From NCBI RefSeq assembly GCF_003574395.1, contig NZ_QMJY01000013.1, positions 124,001 through 188,000 on the forward strand: DNA of 64,000 nucleotides, given 5' to 3'. The stretch is from Tabrizicola thermarum (GTDB lineage Bacteria; Pseudomonadota; Alphaproteobacteria; Rhodobacterales; Rhodobacteraceae). Under the pieces are notes generated by a model, which had not been told where the DNA came from, did not search any database, and worked only from the letters and a program-made list of their open reading frames with translations. Position 1 is the stretch's first letter. Each line of letters starts with the position of its first letter. Of the stretch, positions 1-8,287 are shown one piece after another. The position numbers and the translations under genes were made by a program.

Positions 1-1005
1 TCGATCAGCGGCGAGGGGCTGGAGCCGGGGGCGCGGGTCGCGCTGGAGAAGGCGCAGAATGCGCTGATGTCGGTGGAGGGCATCCTGGATGCTCTTCTGG
101 ACATCTCGAAGCTGGAATCGGGGAAGGCGGCGGTCAGCGTGGGGGCGGTGCAGCTGAACCGTCTGCTGCGGACCCTGTCCGAGGAATTCGCGCCGATGGC
201 AGCGGCCAAGGGGCTGAAGCTGGTGGTGGTCCCCTGCGGCGCGGTGGTCGAAAGCGACCCGGCCTATCTGCGGCGCATCCTGCAGAACCTGATCGGCAAC
301 GCAATCCGCTATACCGCGAAGGGCCGGGTGCTGGTGGGGGCGCGCAGGCGCGGCGCGGCGGTGCGGCTGGAGGTCTGGGATACGGGGCCGGGTATCCCGG
401 AAGAGGCGCAGAACGACATCTTCAAGGAGTTCCACCGGCTGAACGCCCGCGCTTCGGCCAGCGAGGGGATGGGGCTGGGGCTGGCGATCGTGGAGCGGGC
501 CTGCGCGCTGCTGGGGCATCCCCTGGGCCTGCGGTCCGAGGTGGGGCGCGGGACCTGCTTCATGCTGCAGCTGCCCCTGTCCGAGGCGGGCGAGGGTCTG
601 CCGCTGCCGGTGGAAGTGCCCGAGCGGCGCAGCGGCCCGGTGGCGGCGGAGAAGATCGCGTTTCTGGTGGAGAACGACGCCGAATTGCTGCGGGCGCTGA
701 GCCTGTTGCTGGAGAAATGGGGGATGACGGTGCTGGAGGCGGCTTCGGGCGAGGAGGCACTGGCGCTGATCGAGGAGATCGGCATCCTGCCGGATATCTT
801 CCTGGTGGATCACCAGCTGGGTGCGGGGATGACGGGGATCGAGTTCCTGATCCGCATCCGCGCGGCACATGGGCCGGTGCCCGCCAAGCTTATCACCGCG
901 CACCGGGGCTGGGACCTGCGGGCGGCCGCGACCTCGGCGGGGATCGAGGTGCTGTACAAGCCCATCGACCCCCGCGCGCTGGAGGCGGTGGTGGCGCGGC
1001 TTTGA
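1..1005 (+). CDS. Hybrid sensor histidine kinase/response regulator, 5'-truncated by window edge
   Basis: The frame is open from base 1, so the first ATG (67) is internal. The visible part begins at the end of a HisKA dimerisation region (LLDISKLESG). A HATPase_c domain follows, with N box QNLIGNAIRYT, G1 box DTGPGIP and G2 box GMGLGLAIV. A C-terminal receiver domain has the phosphoacceptor Asp in LVDHQLG (codon 808-810) and the conserved Lys in LYKP. The H box and any sensor (PAS or membrane) lie outside the window. It converges on the PQQ-associated ABC genes. Hybrid kinases often flank PQQ-alcohol-dehydrogenase clusters in Pseudomonas and methylotrophs, so control of the neighbouring module is plausible but inferred. 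Confidence 0.9.
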   Translation, partial: SISGEGLEPGARVALEKAQNALMSVEGILDALLDISKLESGKAAVSVGAVQLNRLLRTLSEEFAPMAAAKGLKLVVVPCGAVVESDPAYLRRILQNLIGNAIRYTAKGRVLVGARRRGAAVRLEVWDTGPGIPEEAQNDIFKEFHRLNARASASEGMGLGLAIVERACALLGHPLGLRSEVGRGTCFMLQLPLSEAGEGLPLPVEVPERRSGPVAAEKIAFLVENDAELLRALSLLLEKWGMTVLEAASGEEALALIEEIGILPDIFLVDHQLGAGMTGIEFLIRIRAAHGPVPAKLITAHRGWDLRAAATSAGIEVLYKPIDPRALEAVVARL

Positions 1006-1073
1006 CGGGTAGATCTTGCCTCGCGCCTTGCTTTTCGTCGCGGGCGCGGAGAACCGAAGGGCCCGAGGAGCGG

Positions 1074-1946
1074 TCAGCCCTTACTGCGGGTGAAGCCGCG
1101 GGCAGGGTCGTAGCCGTACAGCGCCGCGGCGGCGAAGGCGGCAGTGGCAAGGCAGGTCCAGCCTAAGGCGGGCCAGTTCGGCGCAAGGTAGAGCGAGAAG
1201 CGGATCAGTTCGACCGCCTGGGTGAAGGGGTTGATCGCACAGGCCTTTGCGAGGGCGGGGCTCGCTTCGGCCATCTTCCACAGCGGGTAGAGCGCGGAGG
1301 AGAGGAAGAACATCGGGAAGATCACGAAGTTCATCACCCCGGCGAAGTTTTCCAGCTGGCGGATGAGCGAGGAGAGGAGGAGGCCGAGCGCTCCCAGCAT
1401 CAGGCCGGTCAGCAGGAGAGCGGGGATCACTGCGATCAGGCCCATCAGCGGCGGACGGATGCCCCAGGCGTAGCCGATGGCCAGGAATACCGCGCATTGC
1501 AGCAGGCTGATGAGCGTGCCAGCGAGGAGTTTCGCGAACAGAAGCCAGCCGCGCGGCAAGGGCGCCGTCAGGAGGAGCCGCATCGAGCCCATCTCGCGGT
1601 CATAGACGAGGGAGAGCGAGGACTGCATGCCGTTGAAGAGGCAGATCATGCCGAGCAGGCCGGGGAGGATGTAGGTCTCGTAGGTGATGTAGGTCTGATA
1701 GGGCGGCGTGATCGACAGGCCAAGCGCGGCGCGAAAGCCTGCGGCGAAGACGAGAAGCCAGACGAGCGGGCGGACGAGGGCGGCGATGAGGCGGCTTTTC
1801 TGGCCGAGGAAACGCGAGAGTTCGCGGTGGAGGATGGCTTTCAGCGCGATGAGGTAGCGCCCCTTGGCAGGCCCCGGGGGGCGTGCGCCGCCCCCCGGCC
1901 CCCCCTGCGGGATATTTGTGGACAGATGAAAGGGATCGGGAGTCAT
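1074..1946 (-). CDS. ABC-2 type permease of PQQ-alcohol-dehydrogenase-associated transporter (PedC-like)
   Basis: This is a 290-residue polytopic protein with about six hydrophobic segments and an ABC-2 membrane-domain layout (SRLIAALVRPLVWLLVFAAG near the N terminus, MGSMRLLLTAPLPR in the middle). It resembles the PedC-type permease family found beside quinoprotein alcohol dehydrogenases. The start overlaps the stop of the ATPase gene (ATGA), which supports ATG 1946 although the family is usually nearer 250 residues. The first ~30 residues are Pro/Gly-rich and look non-conserved. It should pair with the adjacent ATPase in the inner membrane; the cargo is unknown. Confidence 0.85.
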   Translation of the reverse strand: MTPDPFHLSTNIPQGGPGGGARPPGPAKGRYLIALKAILHRELSRFLGQKSRLIAALVRPLVWLLVFAAGFRAALGLSITPPYQTYITYETYILPGLLGMICLFNGMQSSLSLVYDREMGSMRLLLTAPLPRGWLLFAKLLAGTLISLLQCAVFLAIGYAWGIRPPLMGLIAVIPALLLTGLMLGALGLLLSSLIRQLENFAGVMNFVIFPMFFLSSALYPLWKMAEASPALAKACAINPFTQAVELIRFSLYLAPNWPALGWTCLATAAFAAAALYGYDPARGFTRSKG

Positions 1947-2656
1947 GCGCTTGCCCCGATCAGGGCGAGGAAGCGGTCGGTGAGCGTGGTGCCTTCGGCG
2001 AGCGCGGCGGCGGTGTCATCGGCCAGAAGGCGGCCCCTGTGCAGGATCAGGCAGCGGTCGGTGGGGGAGACCTCGTCGGTCAGATGGGTGGCCCAGAGGA
2101 CGGTGGTGCCGTCCCGCGCCAGTTGGTGCGCGTGGTCGGTGATCGCCCGACGCGAGGCGGCGTCGAGGCCGACGGTGGGTTCGTCGAGGAGAAGGACCTG
2201 CGGGCGGTGGATCAGCGCCCGGGCGAGTTCGACGCGGCGGCGCTGTCCTCCGGAGAGGCTGCGGGCGGGGGTGTCGGCGCGGTCGGTGAGACCCAGGGTT
2301 GCCAGCACCTCGTCGGCGCGGAACCGGGCGGCGGCGCCGGTCAGGCCGTGCAGCGCGGCGTAGTAGAGAAGGTTGCGCCGGGTGGTCAGGTCGAGGTCGA
2401 GGGTGGGCTGCTGGAAGACGACGCCAAGGGCGGCAAGAGCCTTGAGCGGCGTCTTGTTCAGGTCGTGGCCGGCGATGGTGATCCGGCCCTGCGGCGCGGT
2501 GAAGAGGCGGGTCAGAAGAGAGAACAGGGTGGATTTGCCAGCCCCGTTCGGGCCGAGGAGCGCGGTGAAGCTGCCGGGGTCGAGCGTGAAGGACAGGCCA
2601 TCAAGCGCCTTGCGCGGTCCGTAGGCGAAGGAAAGGTTCTCGACGGCAAGGGTCAT
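1943..2656 (-). CDS. ABC transporter ATP-binding protein, PQQ-dependent alcohol dehydrogenase system
   Basis: A 237-residue ABC ATPase with Walker A GPNGAGKST (about residues 35-43), signature LSGGQRRRVELARAL and Walker B VLLLDEPTVGLD. The open frame extends 39 codons further upstream, but that part is Pro/Arg-rich and partly encoded by an intergenic repeat. ATG 2656 has an AAGGA Shine-Dalgarno about 8 nt upstream and begins with the typical MTLAVENLSFAY. It overlaps the permease start by 4 nt, implying translational coupling. The family is the ATPase subunit encoded next to PQQ-alcohol-dehydrogenase accessory genes. Confidence 0.9.
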   Translation of the reverse strand: MTLAVENLSFAYGPRKALDGLSFTLDPGSFTALLGPNGAGKSTLFSLLTRLFTAPQGRITIAGHDLNKTPLKALAALGVVFQQPTLDLDLTTRRNLLYYAALHGLTGAAARFRADEVLATLGLTDRADTPARSLSGGQRRRVELARALIHRPQVLLLDEPTVGLDAASRRAITDHAHQLARDGTTVLWATHLTDEVSPTDRCLILHRGRLLADDTAAALAEGTTLTDRFLALIGASA

Positions 2657-2704
2657 CGGCTGGGTCCTTCGGGGACGGCAGGCGCGGCCCGGCGCGGCGC
2701 CATC

Positions 2705-2740
2705 CTTCCCCATCCCCTCTCTACAAGGGGGGAGGGCAGG
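2705..2740. repeat. C-rich/G-rich inverted repeat, copy A
   Basis: A block of the form CTTCCCCATCCCCTC followed by AAGGGGGGAGGG lies between the hypothetical periplasmic gene and the ABC ATPase gene. It closely matches copy B at 3201-3236 and can form an imperfect hairpin. It belongs to the short mobile palindromic class often seen between genes of high-GC Rhodobacteraceae; that class assignment is an inference. Confidence 0.6.
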
Positions 2741-2795
2741 TGCACTTGCCCCACGGTTTCGCGTTGAAGCCAACGAATCTTGCGCATCGTCTGGC

Positions 2796-3269
2796 TCATT
2801 CGATGGTGATCCGCAGGGTCTGGGTCTCGCCGCCCTGCGGGGTGCGCAGGGTGTAGGTGCCGGGCTTGATGGCGATGAAGCCGATCTCCATCGTCCCGGC
2901 CTCGTCGAATTCCACGCTGTCCAAGCCGAGGGGGCGGATCTCCAGACCCTCGATCACGATCTCGTCGATCCAGATCGCGCGGAAGAAGTCGGGGCCGGAC
3001 AGGGCAAGTTCCTGAGAGCCGTCCGAAGTGATCTCGACCTCGTAATAGGTGCCGGACTTCAGCACCCAGGGGGGGCCGAGGGGTTCGCCTGCGGAGAGGA
3101 TGATCTCGGGCAGGTCCTGCTTGTTCGTGGCGGCGAAGAGGCCGGCGGGGGCGTCCTGGGCCTGGGCGGGGAGGGCCAGCAGGGCCAGAATCGCGGCCCC
3201 CCTCCCCCATCCCCTCCCCATAGGGGGGAGGGGAGGCGCGGGGCGCTGGTGTCGGGCGGGATCGGGCAT
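2796..3269 (-). CDS. Secreted protein of unknown function in the PQQ-associated cluster
   Basis: A 157-residue protein with a short hydrophobic stretch (AAILALLALPAQAQ) and a likely signal peptidase site after AQA, so it is probably periplasmic. The mature part (about 115 residues) is rich in beta-type sequence (YYEVEITSDGSQELALSG, MEIGFIAIKPGTYTLRT), suggesting a small beta sandwich of cupredoxin or SoxYZ-like type; no metal-ligand motif was recognised. ATG 3269 sits 3 nt after the stop of the beta-propeller gene, so it is probably translationally coupled. The N-terminal ~24 residues are encoded by repeat copy B, which makes the signal peptide n-region abnormal. Function unknown. Confidence 0.7.
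   Translation of the reverse strand: MPDPARHQRPAPPLPPMGRGWGRGAAILALLALPAQAQDAPAGLFAATNKQDLPEIILSAGEPLGPPWVLKSGTYYEVEITSDGSQELALSGPDFFRAIWIDEIVIEGLEIRPLGLDSVEFDEAGTMEIGFIAIKPGTYTLRTPQGGETQTLRITIE
3201..3236. repeat. C-rich/G-rich inverted repeat, copy B, inside a coding region
   Basis: Perfect 9-bp arms CCCCTCCCC (3211-3219) and GGGGAGGGG (3225-3233) are separated by 5 nt. The element shares its core and flanks with copy A at 2705-2740. It lies in frame within the start of the adjacent secreted-protein gene and encodes the Pro/Gly/Arg-rich segment PPLPPMGRGWGRG just before the hydrophobic core of the signal peptide. Confidence 0.7.
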
Positions 3270-3272
3270 CGG

Positions 3273-4223
3273 TCATTCCGTGGGGCGGAAGGCGGCGCCC
3301 CAGGGGAAGCGGCCGACCTTGATGGATTTGAGTGCGGTGCGCGAGGCGACGTCGATCACGGTCACGTCGCCCGACACGCCGTTTGTGGTGAAGAGCTGCG
3401 AATGGTCGCGGTTGAAGGCCAGATGCCAGACGCGACGGCCGACGAGGATGTAGGTCTCGACCTGATAGGTCTGCATGTTCACCACGGCGACATGGTTCGA
3501 GGGGCCGAGCGCCACGAAGGCGGTGGAATGGTCGGGGGTGAATTCGAAGCCGACGGGCTGGATCAGGTCCTTGTTGACGCCCGGAATCTCGAAGCGGATC
3601 TTCGCCTTTTCGGCCTTGGTCGCGATGTCGAAGACGGTCACCGTGCCGCCGACTTCGGAAGAGACCCAAAGTTCGGTGTCGGTGAATTCGGCGTGGCGGG
3701 GGCGGCTGTCCACCAGGGTGTTGGCGATGATCTGATGCGTCGCGGTGTCGATCCAGTGCGCCATGTTCGTCGTCTCGGAGGTGGTGACGACGATGGAGCC
3801 GTCGCGCGAGACGCCCATGCCTTCGGGCTCGATCCCGACGTTGATCTGGGCCACGACCTTGCGGGTGTCCACATCGACAACGGTGGTCACGGCGTCGTCC
3901 TCGTTGGCGATCCAGAGATGGCGGTCGTCGGGGTGGAGGACGAATTGCTCCGGGTCCTCGCCCGAGGGCAGGTCGTGCAGGACTTCCCCCGTGGCCGGGT
4001 CCATCACCTGCACGGTGTCGCTGTCGGAGGCACAGATGTAGACGCGGGAGAAGTCGTGGGAGAAGGTGATCCCGCGCGGGCGTTCGCCGGTGGGGATGGT
4101 GCGGATGACCTCGAGCGTTTCAGTGTCGATCACGCTGATCGTGTCGTCCTTTTCGTTGGTCACCCAGATTTCGTCGGCCATGGCCGGGGCGGCGAGAAGG
4201 CACAGTGTGAGGGCGCGGATCAT
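3273..4223 (-). CDS. YVTN-type beta-propeller protein, PQQ-dependent catabolism-associated
   Basis: A 316-residue protein with signal peptide MIRALTLCLLAAPAMA. Repeated blades include WVTNEKDDTISVIDTETLEV, YICASDSDTVQVMDPATGEV and WIANEDDAVTTVVDVDT, typical of YVTN beta-propellers. It fits the family encoded with PQQ-linked ABC transporter genes. The start codon overlaps the stop of the upstream substrate-binding gene (ATGA), and the next gene begins 3 nt after its stop, so the five minus-strand genes look like one operon. It probably acts in the periplasm as a binding or scaffold protein; no catalytic residues are apparent. Confidence 0.9.
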   Translation of the reverse strand: MIRALTLCLLAAPAMADEIWVTNEKDDTISVIDTETLEVIRTIPTGERPRGITFSHDFSRVYICASDSDTVQVMDPATGEVLHDLPSGEDPEQFVLHPDDRHLWIANEDDAVTTVVDVDTRKVVAQINVGIEPEGMGVSRDGSIVVTTSETTNMAHWIDTATHQIIANTLVDSRPRHAEFTDTELWVSSEVGGTVTVFDIATKAEKAKIRFEIPGVNKDLIQPVGFEFTPDHSTAFVALGPSNHVAVVNMQTYQVETYILVGRRVWHLAFNRDHSQLFTTNGVSGDVTVIDVASRTALKSIKVGRFPWGAAFRPTE

Positions 4224-5389
4224 GCGGGGTCCTTGAAGGCGGTGCAGGCGGATTCGGGGGCGTCGAGGCCGAGAGTGTCCATCTCGTTGCGCTGGTGCAG
4301 GAAGCCCTCGACCGGGGCGAGGGTGACGAGCGCGCGGGCGTTCACCACGGCGATGGGCTGACGCAGCTGACCGTTCCAGGCGCGGAAAGAAAGGCCGCGG
4401 CCCTTGAAGCCGTCCATCTGGAAGGCGGGGTCCAGCAGGAAGGCGCGCAGCGTCGCAGGGTCGTTGGCGTTGGTGCGGGTGACGGCCTCGCCGATGGCGC
4501 GGACGGCGGCCCAGGCGGCATAGTCCTGGCCGCGCATGGGGCGATGGGCATGGGCTTCGAACCGGTTCTGCAACTGGACGGCGCCCCAGCTTTCGATCAC
4601 GGGACTCCAGGCGGTCGGGACCATGCCGTCCGAGCCCGCGACGGGGCGGGGAAGCCAGGAGTTGTGCTCGACATAGCGGCCGAAGTCGTCCGTCTCGTCG
4701 GCCACAAGGATCACGTCATGGTCGGGGAAATCCTGGGTAAACCGCGGGACTTCGTCCATCGTGGAGTCGCGCAGGTCGGTGTCGAAGGTCCATTCCTTTT
4801 CGGCCGCGATGGTGATGCCGAACTTGGTCGCCGAGCGACGGAGGGCCTCGGCGAAGGCCAGGTCGGCGGGTTTCGGGCCGGTGATGAGGACGGTGGTCTG
4901 CCACTGCTTGCGTTGCAGAACCTGCATCAGGGCATCGGTGCGCGCGGCATCTTCGGGGATCGTGTGCAGCAGGTTCGCGCGACAGTCGGCAGAGCGGAGG
5001 CTTTCGGCGCCGGAGGAGACGTTGAAGAGCAGAGCGTCCTGCGCCTGAGGCAGGTCGGCGACGGACAGGATCGCGGCGGGGTCGGCGTCGATCAGGATGA
5101 GGCGAGAGGTCTTCAACACCTCTCGGGCGGCGGCGGGAAAGTCGCCTTCCGGGGGAACCGAGACCACGGTCAGACTGTAGCCGTGGCCGAGGAAGCTGCC
5201 GGTGGTCTGGGTATCCTTCACGGCGATCTCCGCCCCGGCGAGGCCGAGATCCTCGGGCACCGGATCGAGGTTGGACAGGACCGGGGGGCGGTCCACCTCG
5301 AGCCGCAGATAGGTGATGGCCACCGGTAGATCGGCCCAGGCGGGCGCGGCGACCGCCAGGGTGGCGACGGTGAACAATCGGCGGAACAT
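4220..5389 (-). CDS. ABC transporter substrate-binding protein, PQQ-dependent alcohol dehydrogenase system
   Basis: A 389-residue periplasmic protein related to branched-chain-amino-acid-type binding proteins, with signal peptide FRRLFTVATLAVAAPAWA. ATG 5389 was chosen over an upstream in-frame ATG at 5458 because GGAGGGAGGG precedes it and the signal peptide starts there. It contains the family region DLPVAITYLRLEVDRPP and a type I periplasmic-binding fold (LITGPKPADLAFAEALRRS). It is the first gene of the minus-strand operon and is transcribed divergently from pedF. The ligand is unknown; the family co-occurs with quinoprotein alcohol dehydrogenases. Confidence 0.9.
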   Translation of the reverse strand: MFRRLFTVATLAVAAPAWADLPVAITYLRLEVDRPPVLSNLDPVPEDLGLAGAEIAVKDTQTTGSFLGHGYSLTVVSVPPEGDFPAAAREVLKTSRLILIDADPAAILSVADLPQAQDALLFNVSSGAESLRSADCRANLLHTIPEDAARTDALMQVLQRKQWQTTVLITGPKPADLAFAEALRRSATKFGITIAAEKEWTFDTDLRDSTMDEVPRFTQDFPDHDVILVADETDDFGRYVEHNSWLPRPVAGSDGMVPTAWSPVIESWGAVQLQNRFEAHAHRPMRGQDYAAWAAVRAIGEAVTRTNANDPATLRAFLLDPAFQMDGFKGRGLSFRAWNGQLRQPIAVVNARALVTLAPVEGFLHQRNEMDTLGLDAPESACTAFKDPA

Positions 5390-5550
5390 GGAGCCCTCCC
5401 TCCAGTCCTTGCAGCCTGCGGCAGGGGGGCGGCGGGGCCAATACGACCATCGTCGCACGGCCGACGCGGGCGGGTTGCACCTTGGTCGAATGGCGGGGTG
5501 GACGGGTCGGCGTTACGCCTTGGGCCGAGGACCTGGAGGAGGACCCCCGA
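5390..5550. promoter_or_regulatory. Divergent intergenic region between the ABC operon and pedF
   Basis: These 161 nt separate two divergent start codons, each preceded by a strong GGAGG-type Shine-Dalgarno. They must carry the promoters of both halves of the PQQ-accessory cluster. No convincing -35/-10 pair or palindrome was found by eye, so only the location is claimed. Confidence 0.4.
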
Positions 5551-6234
5551 ATGAAGCGCATGACCCTGGCGGGCCCCGCCTTTCTGGCAACCCTGACCTT
5601 GACCGCGACGCTGGCCTTCGGCCATGGCGACGTGGCCCCTCAGCCGGTGAACACCGATGCCCTGCCGGATGTGGGCGAGGAATGGCTGACCGAAAACCCC
5701 TACCGGGCCGAGAAGGCAGGCGAGGAGGTCTGGTGGCAGGCGGTGCTGATCGGGGATTCGGGCTACAACCAGAACTGCGCGCGCTGCCACGGGCTGGGCG
5801 TCGTCTCGGGCGGGCTGGCGCCGGATCTGCGCTATCTGGAGGCGGCGGAATACGGCGACGAATGGTTCGCCGAACGCTTCCAGCACGGTTTCACGCAGAA
5901 CGGGACGACGAAGATGCCGGCCTTCGGCGAGATCCTGGGCCAGAAAGCGGCCTGGGCGATCCGCACCTACATCGAGACCCGGCCCGAGGATGGCGCCCTG
6001 GACGCCCACAAGGAGAGGCTGGGCGCGATCCGGGACCAGCTGAATGCAGGCGAAGGCGACGAGGCGGAACTGAAGGCGGAACTGATGGAAATCGCGGCGG
6101 GGATCGCCACGGCCTCGGGCGCGCCCAAGGCGGACTCGGCGGCCCTGCGGGCGGCGCTTGCGCTGGACGGGACGCCGGCAGCAAAGAAGCACGCGGCCGA
6201 GATGCTGACGATCGGGCTGTCGGCTGCGCACTAG
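5551..6234 (+). CDS. pedF: Periplasmic cytochrome c-550, PedF-like
   Basis: A 227-residue cytochrome with signal peptide ending LAFGHG, one haem-attachment motif CARCH and a probable axial Met in TKMPAFGEILG. A helical C-terminal extension (about 85 residues, Ala/Glu-rich) follows the haem domain. The start is ATG 5551 because GGAGGAGG precedes it; an in-frame ATG at 5482 lies in non-coding-like sequence. PedF-type cytochromes accept electrons from PQQ-dependent alcohol dehydrogenases in the periplasm. The downstream binding-protein gene begins 1 nt after the stop. Confidence 0.88.
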   Translation: MKRMTLAGPAFLATLTLTATLAFGHGDVAPQPVNTDALPDVGEEWLTENPYRAEKAGEEVWWQAVLIGDSGYNQNCARCHGLGVVSGGLAPDLRYLEAAEYGDEWFAERFQHGFTQNGTTKMPAFGEILGQKAAWAIRTYIETRPEDGALDAHKERLGAIRDQLNAGEGDEAELKAELMEIAAGIATASGAPKADSAALRAALALDGTPAAKKHAAEMLTIGLSAAH

Positions 6235-6235
6235 G

Positions 6236-7147
6236 ATGTGGCGCGCGGCGGTTCTAGCTCTTGTGCTTTCGGCGGGTCTGGCACAGGCCCGCTGCGAGGA
6301 TCATGTGCCGGGCGCGAGGCCGCAGAATACCCCGCGTCAGGATGTCGGCCAGACACTGGACAGCATCGTCGAACGCGGCTGGATCGAGATCGCCGTCTAT
6401 GAGGACTTTCCGCCCTATTCCTGGCAGGACGGCAGCACCCCGAAGGGTGTCGATGTCGAGGTCGGCCGGATCATCGCGGAAAGCCTGGGGGTCGAACCCC
6501 GCTTTCGCTTTGTCCAGTCCGGCGAGACGCTGGAGGCGGATCTTCTGAATTATGTCTGGAAGGGGGCGGCGATCGGCGGGCATGTGTCAAACCTGATGAT
6601 GCGGGTGCCCTACAACAGCGATTTCACCTGCCGGGTCGAGCAGGTGATCTTCACCGGCCAGTATGCCGGCGAGAAGGTGGGCATCGCCTATCGGATCGAC
6701 GCCTATCCCGATGCGGTGCAGAAGCCCAATGCGGATGGACGTCACCCCGATGCTCCGGTCCCGTCGTTCTTCGTCTATGATCCGGTGGGGGTCGAGAACG
6801 ACTCGATCTCGGATTTCTACCTGACCGCGACCTTCGGGGCCTCGGCGAAGATGACGCGCTACAAGACCACGGGCGCGGCGATGGCGGCGCTGAACGCGGG
6901 CGAGGTCTGGGCGGTGATGGGGCCGCTGTCCCAGCTTGAAGCGGGGGCCGGCCCGGGAGTTGCGGTGCATGCGCCCCTGCTGCCTGGGTTCCAGCTGTCG
7001 CACTGGACGCTGGGCGTGGCGGTGCATCAAAGCCACCGGGACCTTGGCTATGCCGTGGACGATGCCGTGGCGGCGGCGTTGGCCGACGGACGGATCGCGG
7101 CGATCTTCGCCGACTACGGGCTGGACTTCACGCCACCTGACCGCTGA
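6236..7147 (+). CDS. Quinoprotein dehydrogenase-associated periplasmic binding protein (MoxJ/XoxJ-like)
   Basis: A 303-residue secreted protein with N-terminal signal WRAAVLALVLSAGLAQA and the solute-binding signature WIEIAVYEDFPPYSW...GVDVEVGRIIAESLGVEPRF. This matches the MoxJ-like family encoded beside PQQ methanol and lanthanide-dependent XoxF dehydrogenases. XoxJ-type proteins are thought to assist activation or assembly of the dehydrogenase rather than transport. It lies 1 nt after pedF, so the two are co-transcribed. The partner dehydrogenase is not in this window. Confidence 0.88.
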   Translation: MWRAAVLALVLSAGLAQARCEDHVPGARPQNTPRQDVGQTLDSIVERGWIEIAVYEDFPPYSWQDGSTPKGVDVEVGRIIAESLGVEPRFRFVQSGETLEADLLNYVWKGAAIGGHVSNLMMRVPYNSDFTCRVEQVIFTGQYAGEKVGIAYRIDAYPDAVQKPNADGRHPDAPVPSFFVYDPVGVENDSISDFYLTATFGASAKMTRYKTTGAAMAALNAGEVWAVMGPLSQLEAGAGPGVAVHAPLLPGFQLSHWTLGVAVHQSHRDLGYAVDDAVAAALADGRIAAIFADYGLDFTPPDR

Positions 7148-7220
7148 ACCTACGACTTAGGCAGCATAGCCGCAGCCTGCCCGGCCCCTTAGGCTATGCC
7201 CCAACAGAGGGATCAATCCG

Positions 7221-7754
7221 ATGAAACTGACCGACACCCGCGAGATCAAGGCGGACCCGAAGGTCGTCTGGGACGCCATCCTGAACCCCGAGGTCCTGAA
7301 GGCGTGCATCCCCGGCTGCGAAAGCATGTCCGGGTCCGTGGCCGAGGGCTATGAGGCGGTGGTCAAGCAGAAGGTAGGCCCCGTGTCGGCGACCTTCACC
7401 GGGTTGGTGCAGCTGTCCGACATCGTCGAGGGCCGGTCGCTGAGGATTTCCGGCGAGGGCAAGGGCGGCGTCGCGGGCTTTGCCAAGGGCGGCGCCAATG
7501 TCGCCTTCGAGCCGATCGAGGGCGGCACCCGCCTCACCTACGAGGCCGAGGCCAATGTCGGCGGCAAGATCGCCCAGCTGGGCAGCCGGATCATCGACAG
7601 CTTTGCCAAGAAGCTGGCGGACGAGTTCTTCGCCCGCTTTCAGGCCGCGGTCGAGGAGCCCGAGCCCGAGCCCGAGCCGGAACATGTGACCGAAGAAGCT
7701 GTTGCCGATTCGGGAGAAAAGAAGAAGGGTTGGTTCAAACGACTGATCGGTTGA
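7221..7754 (+). CDS. coxG: CoxG-like SRPBCC protein, carbon monoxide dehydrogenase subunit G family
   Basis: A 177-residue protein with an SRPBCC/START-like lipid-binding fold: [20 protein letters not shown] at the start, then ACIPGCESM and [21 protein letters not shown], the classic CoxG blocks. An EPEPEPEPE linker and a basic, aromatic tail ([11 protein letters not shown]) follow. CoxG proteins are known to bind lipids or quinone and help anchor the Mo-hydroxylase at the membrane, and the tail fits that. An AGAGGG-type ribosome-binding site precedes ATG 7221. It heads the coxGSLM cluster, 38 nt before coxS. Confidence 0.88.
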   Translation: MKLTDTREIKADPKVVWDAILNPEVLKACIPGCESMSGSVAEGYEAVVKQKVGPVSATFTGLVQLSDIVEGRSLRISGEGKGGVAGFAKGGANVAFEPIEGGTRLTYEAEANVGGKIAQLGSRIIDSFAKKLADEFFARFQAAVEEPEPEPEPEHVTEEAVADSGEKKKGWFKRLIG

Positions 7755-7792
7755 ACCGACGGATAGCCAGGACGACCCAGGGAGGAACAAGG

Positions 7793-8278
<486 letters not shown>

Positions 8279-8287
8279 GGGGGAAGG

